Below are positions 1-5,600 of a stretch of 13,134 bases of DNA, piece by piece. The number at the start of each line of letters is the position of its first letter. Position 1 is the stretch's first letter. The position numbers were made by a program, and so were the translations under genes. Source of the DNA: an uncultured Streptococcus sp. (GTDB lineage Bacteria > Bacillota > Bacilli > Lactobacillales > Streptococcaceae); NCBI RefSeq assembly GCF_938020365.1, contig NZ_CALIIB010000038.1:1-13134 (forward strand). The letters run 5' to 3'. A model generated the notes under the pieces. It was not told the DNA's origin. It made no database searches and worked only from the letters and a program-made list of their open reading frames with translations.

Positions 1-17
1 CAACTGTCACTAACCAT
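1..17 (-). CDS. First five codons of a PyrR-controlled pyrimidine gene (partial)
   Basis: An ATG at 17-15 on the minus strand opens a frame reading M-V-S-D-S before the window ends. A GAGG Shine-Dalgarno core lies 5 nt upstream. The gene follows a PyrR-type attenuator, so it should encode a pyrimidine biosynthesis or uptake protein or PyrR itself. Streptococcal class 1A dihydroorotate dehydrogenase (pyrDA) often begins M-V-S, which makes it one candidate, but five residues cannot identify a gene. Existence of the gene is likely; its identity is a guess. Confidence 0.6.
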
Positions 18-146
18 GACAACCTCACTTTCTACAAGAAAAAACCTTGCCACAGCAAGGTTTCGCAAAAAACGAGGCAGTCAAATTGCCCCTTATACCG
101 TTTTCCCTACCTTGCAGCCTCACTGGACTTGATTAAAGGTTAAATT
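18..146 (-). promoter_or_regulatory. PyrR-type transcription attenuator in a pyrimidine gene leader
   Basis: Read on the minus strand, the leader contains AGTCCAGTGAGGCT (129-116), which matches the known PyrR-binding RNA core. It is enclosed by a stem ACCTT (140-136)/AAGGT (113-109), forming the anti-antiterminator. GCAAGGT (115-109) is complementary to ACCTTGC (61-55), giving an antiterminator. ACCTTGC is also the 5' arm of the terminator at 63-39, so the structures are mutually exclusive. From the known PyrR mechanism, PyrR with UMP would stabilise the first hairpin, let the terminator form and switch the downstream gene off when pyrimidines are plentiful. The pairing is seen directly; the ligand is inferred from the core motif. 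Confidence 0.88.
39..63 (-). terminator. Intrinsic terminator inside the pyr leader
   Basis: On the minus strand the 9-bp stem AAACCTTGC (63-55)/GCAAGGTTT (50-42) has a four-base loop, and its 3' arm runs into six T's (44-39). It is the regulated terminator of the PyrR attenuator. It is also the first strong terminator downstream of the paralog gene ending at 231, so it may stop read-through from that operon. Confidence 0.9.
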
Positions 147-152
147 GTAAAC

Positions 153-181
153 ATTATATCGTTAGCGATAAGGATTGTCAA
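153..181 (-). promoter_or_regulatory. Consensus sigma-70 promoter of the PyrR-controlled gene
   Basis: The minus strand has TTGACA (181-176), a 17-bp spacer and TATAAT (158-153), a perfect consensus match, predicting a start near 146. A dyad TATCG-N4-CGATA (157-170) fills most of the spacer and overlaps the first bases of the -10. Confidence 0.92.
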
Positions 182-230
182 GATAGAAAAAACATTAGAA
201 CTTTCAAATTTTCTCTAAGGAATCACAGTC

Positions 231-1196
231 TTACCAGCTCTTGTCAAATTCACTATTTGCATTTGCCAGATAAAAACTGCCATCTTCCTGCCGCTTGAAA
301 ATCAAGGTTACTGAATCATATTTTCGTTCTCTATTTCGAAAGTTTCTATAATTGGCCCGTAGTGATAGGGGGCTATCGCTCATGCCACTTCCATAAATAT
401 TAAGTTCTGAAGGAAGTCCAAAACGCTCAATAACCTCTTGATAGGTCATCCCGCCTTTGCCATGCCGGCTATCACCTATTTTTAATGTATCCATATCTTC
501 TGGCTTCCACTTAAAGACAAATTCGTCTTTCGTCGCTGAAGGATAGCTACTGTCATCTAAATATACTGCACTTTTACTTATCAAATAATAGTTCTTGCCA
601 TTCGAATCAGGGTCATAAAAAACCAAACTGATTTCCTGAGGATGTCCCGACGCGCCATATCTCGGAACATCTATAATTCTTGTCTTATAAGTTAGTGTCA
701 ATCCTTTTGTAGCAAAACTCACATCTGAACCCTTACCATATTTCGCAATAACTTCTTCTAAAGTTGGACTATTAGTCCCCCCATTTTCCACCTTGAGCTC
801 TACAAAATTATCTAACGTCCAATTAAAAGCAAACTTCTCTTCATCTTCCTCAACAATTTTCTTTTTTAGTTCCTTTTGTTCTTGAGTCAATTTTGATTCA
901 TCATCATTTTGCTGACTAGCTGAGCTGTCTCCACTAACTGACGAAGATTTATCGTCATATTTGTACTTCAGTTCGGCTTTATTAGGAACCTGTTGCGATA
1001 AGTAATAGAAGCCAAAGAACAAAGCAAAAGAGATTGCCAAACAAAGAAGGGTAAAAGCCAAGCTAATTCTTTTTTTCTCCTCCTTCATCGTCATCATTCT
1101 GAGCTCTTCTCGTTTTAGCTTTTGTTGACGATAAAGGTCTCTTTTGATCTCTCTAAACGAATGAAGATCACGTTTTTTCTTGCTACTTCTCCTCAT
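231..1196 (-). CDS. Membrane-anchored protein with two WT-repeat (BLIP/SmpA-like) domains, paralog 1
   Basis: This 321-residue protein has a long, strongly basic cytoplasmic N-terminus (1-43), one transmembrane helix (about 44-67), a charged linker rich in Ser, Asp, Glu and Lys (about 70-120), and two related domains outside the membrane (about 122-210 and 226-316). Each domain starts F-x-W, continues to a glycine-rich turn and a short helix ending in Y-G-K or F-G-L-P, and closes with a hydrophobic strand and a D-G-x-(F/Y)-x-L hairpin in the second copy. There is no lipobox or LPXTG signal. GAGGAGG lies 3 nt before the ATG. It follows its paralog by 27 bp and probably shares its promoter at 2097-2125; no separate terminator is seen before the pyr leader. 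The function is unknown. Similarity of the repeat to BLIP/SmpA-type domains is my reading of the pattern, not a database result. Confidence 0.85.
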   Translation of the reverse strand: MRRSSKKKRDLHSFREIKRDLYRQQKLKREELRMMTMKEEKKRISLAFTLLCLAISFALFFGFYYLSQQVPNKAELKYKYDDKSSSVSGDSSASQQNDDESKLTQEQKELKKKIVEEDEEKFAFNWTLDNFVELKVENGGTNSPTLEEVIAKYGKGSDVSFATKGLTLTYKTRIIDVPRYGASGHPQEISLVFYDPDSNGKNYYLISKSAVYLDDSSYPSATKDEFVFKWKPEDMDTLKIGDSRHGKGGMTYQEVIERFGLPSELNIYGSGMSDSPLSLRANYRNFRNRERKYDSVTLIFKRQEDGSFYLANANSEFDKSW

Positions 1197-1223
1197 TTTC
1201 CTCCTCTTTCTTATCGATTTAGT

Positions 1224-2069
1224 TTACTCACTTTCTTTAGACACCAAACGCCATCTTCCATCTCCTTGCTTGTAGAATTCTAAATGAACTCTTTTCAATT
1301 GTTCTGGATTTTGCCAAGAATCTGGATTAACATAATCAACCCGCATCTTCAGTTGATTGTCGTCTCCAGAAATCGTCTGATATAGAGGTAAGCCGACTTT
1401 TAAAACAATCTCATCATATGGTGTACCTTTAGCTGTTCCTTCTCTAGCACCAATAACAAGACTATCGATGTATGCTTGCGTCCATAAAAAGGATCTTTTA
1501 GGATTGTTATCCACCTGAATTTTATCACTTGAAAGGCTAAAATAGTATTTTGAAATGAGCTTATAGACACCATCAAATTCAGCAAAGGTTAAAGATACAT
1601 AGCCCATACTACCATTTTTCGATTCCCAGACAAGGCGAATATGTTTTTGAACTTTATGATTTGGCAAAAAATCAATCCAGGCCCCACCTTGAACTGGTTT
1701 CCCAAATTCCTTTAAAACATCTTCCAAGACGGATCCGCCCTTGTATTTGTTTATGGGAAGCGCGACTGCCTTTTCAACTGTCCAAAGAAAGGGACCGCTT
1801 TTTTCTGGAGAAACAATAAGACTTTTAGCGAATTGTTCTGCTTCAGCTTTCTCATCTTCCAAACTATTTGTTGATGAACTAATCTGGCTAGACGGAGTTG
1901 GCGTCTGCTTGGCTTTGCTTTTTCCTGATAGAGAAAGTGTTAAAAAAACTGTTCCAATAATAGAAAATACAACAATAGCTACTACCATGAATGGTAAAAA
2001 CTTAGATTTATAGGTTTGCTTTTCTAACTCGAAAGCAATATCTTCAAACGAATCTTCTTGTCTCTTCAT
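1224..2069 (-). CDS. Membrane-anchored protein with two WT-repeat domains, paralog 2
   Basis: This 281-residue protein has a cytoplasmic N-terminus of about 24 residues, one transmembrane helix (about 25-47), a Ser/Thr/Pro-rich linker, and two extracytoplasmic domains (about 93-180 and 193-279) that open F-L-W-T. The first carries E-F-G-K-P, the second V-G-L-P, as in its paralogs. I chose the ATG at 2069 over the GTG one codon upstream because AAGGAG at 2080-2075 is 5 nt from the ATG but only 2 nt from the GTG. It is the first gene of a two-gene unit with paralog 1. No catalytic motif is visible and the function is unknown; extracytoplasmic binding is the simplest guess. Confidence 0.85.
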   Translation of the reverse strand: MKRQEDSFEDIAFELEKQTYKSKFLPFMVVAIVVFSIIGTVFLTLSLSGKSKAKQTPTPSSQISSSTNSLEDEKAEAEQFAKSLIVSPEKSGPFLWTVEKAVALPINKYKGGSVLEDVLKEFGKPVQGGAWIDFLPNHKVQKHIRLVWESKNGSMGYVSLTFAEFDGVYKLISKYYFSLSSDKIQVDNNPKRSFLWTQAYIDSLVIGAREGTAKGTPYDEIVLKVGLPLYQTISGDDNQLKMRVDYVNPDSWQNPEQLKRVHLEFYKQGDGRWRLVSKESE

Positions 2070-2096
2070 CACTGCTCCTTATCAGTCTAAAAACTC

Positions 2097-2125
2097 ATCA
2101 TATCATGAATAGATCGAGATTGCAA
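2097..2125 (-). promoter_or_regulatory. Promoter of the paralog 2 - paralog 1 unit
   Basis: The minus strand has TTGCAA (2125-2120), a 17-bp spacer and TATGAT (2102-2097). The predicted start is near 2090, giving a leader of about 20 nt that just contains the Shine-Dalgarno site. Paralog 3 is therefore probably a separate transcription unit. Confidence 0.75.
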
Positions 2126-2182
2126 AATGTACTTCAGTCTGTTTATACAGAAGAAAGCCCAAATTCCCCGTCTTTTCTACTT

Positions 2183-2211
2183 GCTTTGGCTGCCTAAGGA
2201 GGCCACAAAGC
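2183..2211 (-). terminator. Hairpin after paralog 3, possible weak terminator
   Basis: GCTTTG (2211-2206) pairs with CAAAGC (2188-2183), and an inner GCCT/AGGC stem is separated from it by a small internal loop. It begins 4 bp after the paralog 3 stop codon. No proper T-run follows (AAGTAGAAAAG), so intrinsic termination would be inefficient; it could instead protect an mRNA end. Confidence 0.4.
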
Positions 2212-2214
2212 CGC

Positions 2215-3030
2215 CTATCTTTCTCTTCTATCGATATGACTCGTAACTGTCGTCAACCGAAAGACGCCATCTTCTTGACGATGAAAGATTAAATGAACCC
2301 ATTCATTATTATATCTTTCATCTGAAGTTAAGTATTGGAGTTCCAAGCCAATATGCTGCCTATCAGCCGCATCCAAGTGAGAAATAACAACTGCTGATTC
2401 TCTAGGTAGGCCAAATAATTGAATGATTTCTTCATAGGACATACCAGGATGACCTATGCTCTCGTCACCAACTTGTAAACCAGCAATTTCATCCTTTGTC
2501 CATAGATGGGGACTATCTCCCTGAGGCAAAGTTGGATAGGCCTCATCGAAAATATTCGCTCTCTTCCCAATGAGATGATAGCCTGCTCCATCTTTTTCAA
2601 ATGTCAACCTTAAACTACTATGACGGCCTTGAATACTCTCACTTGTATAGTTTAATTCAATATTTCCATTGCCCTCAGTATAAAAAAAGCTTGAAGCCTT
2701 GCCATGCTTTTCAAGGATTTGATCCAGAGAAGCTCCGTTTTGACCAGCAGCGGTATCCTTAATTTGCAGATTAATAATGTCATCAGTTGTCCATGTAAAA
2801 CGATGGTTTCCTCTCTCTAAAACTTCCTCTTCTAGCTTAAGCTCCTCTGGTGACTTTTGACGAACAGATGAAGACATGCTGCTTCGCCCAAGTCCCTCAT
2901 AAGCAGAGTTAATCCCCCACATGATCATCACCTTCCCAAGTGGAATCATTAAGCAAATTGTCAAAAATACTATAAAAATAGTGATGGGTAGTCCTACCGA
3001 ACGATTTTTATAGTCATCATCTTTGGCCAT
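2215..3030 (-). CDS. Membrane-anchored protein with two WT-repeat domains, paralog 3
   Basis: This 271-residue protein has a short N-terminus, one long transmembrane helix (about 13-38), a charged linker, and two extracytoplasmic domains (about 77-160 and 173-262). They open F-T-W-T and L-W-T; the first contains K-H-G-K, the second F-G-L-P-R-E and F-H-R-Q-E-D-G. The C-terminal domain resembles that of paralog 1 most. AAGGAGG lies 5 nt before the ATG. The gene diverges from the cpsY-type regulator across 110 bp, with its own promoter and an inverted repeat over the -35, so regulation by that LysR protein is plausible. No enzyme motif is seen and the function is unknown. Confidence 0.85.
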   Translation of the reverse strand: MAKDDDYKNRSVGLPITIFIVFLTICLMIPLGKVMIMWGINSAYEGLGRSSMSSSVRQKSPEELKLEEEVLERGNHRFTWTTDDIINLQIKDTAAGQNGASLDQILEKHGKASSFFYTEGNGNIELNYTSESIQGRHSSLRLTFEKDGAGYHLIGKRANIFDEAYPTLPQGDSPHLWTKDEIAGLQVGDESIGHPGMSYEEIIQLFGLPRESAVVISHLDAADRQHIGLELQYLTSDERYNNEWVHLIFHRQEDGVFRLTTVTSHIDRRER

Positions 3031-3051
3031 ATCACCCTCCTTATTTCCTTC

Positions 3052-3080
3052 ATTTTAGCATAGGAAACTTTAGCAAGCAA
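3052..3080 (-). promoter_or_regulatory. Promoter of paralog 3
   Basis: The minus strand has TTGCTT (3080-3075), a 17-bp spacer ending in the extended -10 element TGC, and TAAAAT (3057-3052). The predicted start is near 3045, just upstream of the Shine-Dalgarno site. Confidence 0.7.
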
Positions 3081-3092
3081 ACATTTGCTAAA
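3069..3092. promoter_or_regulatory. Inverted repeat, candidate LysR-type operator
   Basis: TTTAGCAA (3069-3076) and TTGCTAAA (3085-3092) form a perfect 8-bp inverted repeat with an 8-bp centre. A further direct copy TTTAGCA lies at 3054-3060, 15 bp from the left arm. The repeat covers the -35 of the paralog 3 promoter and lies about 49-72 bp upstream of the predicted cpsY start, the usual place of a LysR autoregulatory site. Its recognition by this regulator is inferred. Confidence 0.6.
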
Positions 3093-3125
3093 CTTCTGAT
3101 TTATCAGGAAAAAATCCCCAGTTTG

Positions 3126-3134
3126 TGATAAAAT
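3126..3134 (+). promoter_or_regulatory. Extended -10 promoter of cpsY, giving a leaderless mRNA
   Basis: TGATAAAAT is an extended -10 element (TG-n-TAAAAT) with no good -35. Its last base is followed by exactly six bases and then the ATG at 3141, so the predicted +1 is the A of the start codon. No Shine-Dalgarno sequence precedes that ATG. Confidence 0.65.
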
Positions 3135-3140
3135 AGACCT

Positions 3141-4049
3141 ATGAGAATTCAACAATTACACTACATTATCAAAATCGTCGAGACCGGCAGCATGAACGAG
3201 GCTGCTAAGCAACTTTTCATTACTCAGCCTAGTTTGTCCAATGCTGTGCGGGATTTGGAAAATGAAATGGGCATCGAGATTTTCATTCGCAATCCCAAGG
3301 GCATTACCCTGACCAAGGACGGCATGGAGTTTCTTTCCTATGCTCGCCAAGTGGTGGAGCAGACTCAGCTTCTAGAAGAGCGATACAAAAATCCTGTCGC
3401 CCACCGCGAGCTTTTTAGCGTCTCTGCCCAGCACTATGCCTTTGTAGTTAATGCCTTCGTCTCCCTGCTTAAAAAAAGCGACATGGAGAAATACGAGCTC
3501 TTTCTGCGGGAAACTCGGACTTGGGAAATCATTGATGACGTGAAGAACTTCCGTAGCGAGATCGGTGTCCTCTTCCTAAACAGCTACAACCGTGATGTCC
3601 TCTCTAAAATGCTGGATGATAGCCATCTGATTGCGACCCACCTCTTCACAGCACAGCCCCATATCTTTGTCAGCAAGTCCAATCCGCTGGCCAAGAAAAA
3701 GCTGGTACAACTGTCGGATTTGGAAGATTTCCCTTATCTCAGCTATGACCAAGGGACTCACAATTCCTTCTACTTTTCTGAGGAGATCCTCTCTCAGGAA
3801 CACCATAAAAAATCTATCGTCGTCAGCGACCGTGCAACACTGTTTAACCTTTTGATCGGTCTGGATGGCTACACGATTGCGACCGGTATTCTCAACAGCA
3901 ACCTCAACGGAGACAATATCGTCTCCATCCCTCTGGATATCGATGATCCAATCGAGCTAGTCTATATCCAGCACGAAAAAGCCAGCCTATCCAAGATGGG
4001 CGAGCGCTTTATCGAGTACCTGATTGAGGAAGTACAGTTTGATAAATAA
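3141..4049 (+). CDS. cpsY: LysR-family transcriptional regulator, CpsY type
   Basis: This 302-residue protein is of full LysR length. A winged helix-turn-helix occupies about residues 1-60 (recognition region near 18-37, with A-A-K-Q-L-F-I-T-Q-P-S-L-S) and an effector-binding domain about 90-300. I recognise it as close to streptococcal CpsY, reported in several species to affect capsule, cell-wall properties, methionine-related genes and survival in neutrophils. Its effector here is unknown. The start is unusual: no Shine-Dalgarno site, and a -10 placed for a leaderless transcript. The gene diverges from paralog 3 and converges on the sirtuin gene, separated from it by a shared terminator. 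Base composition looks more GC-rich than the neighbouring paralogs. The family call is secure; the symbol rests on remembered similarity. Confidence 0.9.
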   Translation: MRIQQLHYIIKIVETGSMNEAAKQLFITQPSLSNAVRDLENEMGIEIFIRNPKGITLTKDGMEFLSYARQVVEQTQLLEERYKNPVAHRELFSVSAQHYAFVVNAFVSLLKKSDMEKYELFLRETRTWEIIDDVKNFRSEIGVLFLNSYNRDVLSKMLDDSHLIATHLFTAQPHIFVSKSNPLAKKKLVQLSDLEDFPYLSYDQGTHNSFYFSEEILSQEHHKKSIVVSDRATLFNLLIGLDGYTIATGILNSNLNGDNIVSIPLDIDDPIELVYIQHEKASLSKMGERFIEYLIEEVQFDK

Positions 4050-4052
4050 AGC

Positions 4053-4099
4053 AAAACACCTGAAACAAGCATCCAATGCTCACATCAGGTGTTCTTTTT
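4053..4099. terminator. Bidirectional terminator between cpsY and the sirtuin gene
   Basis: AACACCTGA (4055-4063) pairs with TCAGGTGTT (4085-4093), and a smaller AGCAT/ATGCT stem sits in the loop. The plus strand continues C-TTTTT and the minus strand continues TTTTGCTTTATTT, so it can stop both converging transcripts. It begins within 10 bp of both stop codons. Confidence 0.85.
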
Positions 4100-4829
4100 A
4101 TTGTCGTAATTTGCCCAAAACTTCCCCAATCTTGCCTTCGATGACGAGGTCAGCTTGCTTGTCCTGTGGAATGCTGGTCTTGTTGATAACGACCAGATGC
4201 TTGCCAGCAAAATACTGGATGAGACTGGCTGCGGGATAGACCACCAAGGAAGTTCCCCCGATGATCAGCAGGTCGGCTTGATGAATGGCCTGCGCAGCTT
4301 GCTGGAAAGTTTCCATATCCAAGGGCTCTTCATAGAGGGTCACATCGGGCTTGATAATGCCACCGCAGTCAGAACAGTAAGGCACTGTTCCAGGCAGAGC
4401 TAGAAATGCCGCCAAATCGTAAAAGCGCTGACAGCCTAGACAGAAATTTCTATCCGCACTCCCATGCAACTTTAGAACCTTTTTTGAACCAGCCATTTCG
4501 TGCAGGCTATCAATATTTTGCGTCACTACAGCCTTGAGCTTGCTGGTCTCCTCCAGATAAGCCAGATAGGTGTGAGCCACATTGGGCTTGGCATCTGGAT
4601 AGAGCAAGTATTTCTTGTAAAAGTCGAAAAACTCCTGCGGATAGCGCTCAAACATAGTATGCGAAACCAGCTGCTCTGCCGTAAAATGCCGCCCCAGCTT
4701 GACACTATAAATCCCATCCGAACTGCGAAAGTCAGGGATATTGGACTCAGTCGAGACACCCGCCCCACCGAAAAAGACGATATGCTGACTTTGGTCAATC
4801 ATATCTTGCAACTGCTGTATTTTATCCAT
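4098..4829 (-). CDS. cobB: Sir2-family NAD-dependent protein deacylase (sirtuin)
   Basis: Sirtuins remove acyl groups from lysines, consuming NAD and releasing nicotinamide and O-acyl-ADP-ribose. The 243 residues are a normal single-domain length. Visible motifs are GGAGVS (21-26) with N-I-P-D-F-R (30-35) for NAD binding, TQNID (103-107), the catalytic histidine H122 in LHGS, a complete four-cysteine zinc site (C130, C133, C152, C155), GGTSL (191-195) and V-I-N-K (214-217). All key residues are present, so it should be active. GGAG/GAGG sits just before the ATG. It overlaps the end of the HEPN-motif gene by 8 nt, is the last gene of the deoD unit, and has no promoter of its own. The single-domain form with an intact zinc site fits a housekeeping deacylase better than a defence SIR2 NADase. 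Confidence 0.93.
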   Translation of the reverse strand: MDKIQQLQDMIDQSQHIVFFGGAGVSTESNIPDFRSSDGIYSVKLGRHFTAEQLVSHTMFERYPQEFFDFYKKYLLYPDAKPNVAHTYLAYLEETSKLKAVVTQNIDSLHEMAGSKKVLKLHGSADRNFCLGCQRFYDLAAFLALPGTVPYCSDCGGIIKPDVTLYEEPLDMETFQQAAQAIHQADLLIIGGTSLVVYPAASLIQYFAGKHLVVINKTSIPQDKQADLVIEGKIGEVLGKLRQ

Positions 4830-5598
4830 TTTCCTCTCCTGTCAATAAAGCTCTAACCAAGCGATTTGCCTCATCAAAATAAAAATGTTCCCGATCGTAG
4901 ACAATCCCTGTAAATCGAGCCAAGTCTACCAAAATCTCCATAAAATGCTGGGAGGAAAAACCAGTTGTCCGATATAATTCTGCCTCATCAAAGGGCTTAA
5001 TCAGATGAGCCAGCGGATTTCGGACTGACTTCTCCAATTCTCGCAGCTGCCTGACCTCTTCCTTAACAGACTCCGGCAGATCCAAATGCAAAATCAACTC
5101 TGTCAGACTAGATGAATTGACCGTGCTTTCCGCATGAAAGACCTGTAAGACAGCGTAATTCGACTCCCGCATCCGTTCAAACTTCCAACGGTCATAGCTG
5201 GCTTCACGAGAATTATGGATAAAGTGCTCAATATCAGGAATTTCCAGCTTGATCAGGCGCATGAAAATCCGATAAATCGCTGGGCTGACCGCTCGAACGA
5301 AGTCAATAATCTGCTCATTGCGCAGCTTGGCTTCCAAATCATAGAGATAGTTGGCTAGCTGTTCATCAGCCAAATCGGTATGACAAAAAAGCTGAAAACC
5401 GCTTTGCGTCTGCAAGGCAGTCTTCAACTCTTCATCCATGGCTGGCAGAATATTGAGCTCTCTGCGCTCTGCCAGAATAGCCAATAGGCTGGTTACAATC
5501 GAGGAATTTCCCATCAACTTCTGCGCCAGTTTATAGGCATAAGCATAGTCGTAACGGGAAATCGCAAAGAGAATTTCCTCTTTTAAATCTAGATTCAT
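4822..5598 (-). CDS. Uncharacterised helical protein with a HEPN-type R-N-x3-H motif (Csm6-like C-terminal part)
   Basis: This 258-residue protein has no signal peptide or membrane segment and is predicted mainly helical. The notable motif is R193-N194-P-L-A-H198 in a charged helical context: this matches the R-(polar)-x3-H signature of HEPN ribonucleases, including the C-terminal domain of the CRISPR ancillary nuclease Csm6. The preceding segment, about 1-150, is too short and lacks obvious glycine-rich loops for me to call a CARF sensor domain. It starts 2 nt after the deoD stop with no convincing Shine-Dalgarno site, suggesting translational coupling, and overlaps the sirtuin gene by 8 nt. 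No CRISPR array or other cas gene is present. RNA cleavage is inferred from one motif; a non-catalytic HEPN role is possible. Confidence 0.8.
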   Translation of the reverse strand: MNLDLKEEILFAISRYDYAYAYKLAQKLMGNSSIVTSLLAILAERRELNILPAMDEELKTALQTQSGFQLFCHTDLADEQLANYLYDLEAKLRNEQIIDFVRAVSPAIYRIFMRLIKLEIPDIEHFIHNSREASYDRWKFERMRESNYAVLQVFHAESTVNSSSLTELILHLDLPESVKEEVRQLRELEKSVRNPLAHLIKPFDEAELYRTTGFSSQHFMEILVDLARFTGIVYDREHFYFDEANRLVRALLTGEENG

Positions 5599-5600
5599 GC

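Noticed and set aside
2070..2072. GTG start of paralog 2
   Set aside because: It would be only 2 nt from the Shine-Dalgarno site, while the adjacent ATG at 2069 has a normal 5-nt spacing.
4098..5598. Sirtuin plus HEPN-motif protein as a SIR2-based anti-phage system
   Set aside because: The sirtuin has the full zinc site and single-domain form of a deacylase, and the setting is a metabolic operon without other defence genes. Kept only as a hypothesis in the findings.
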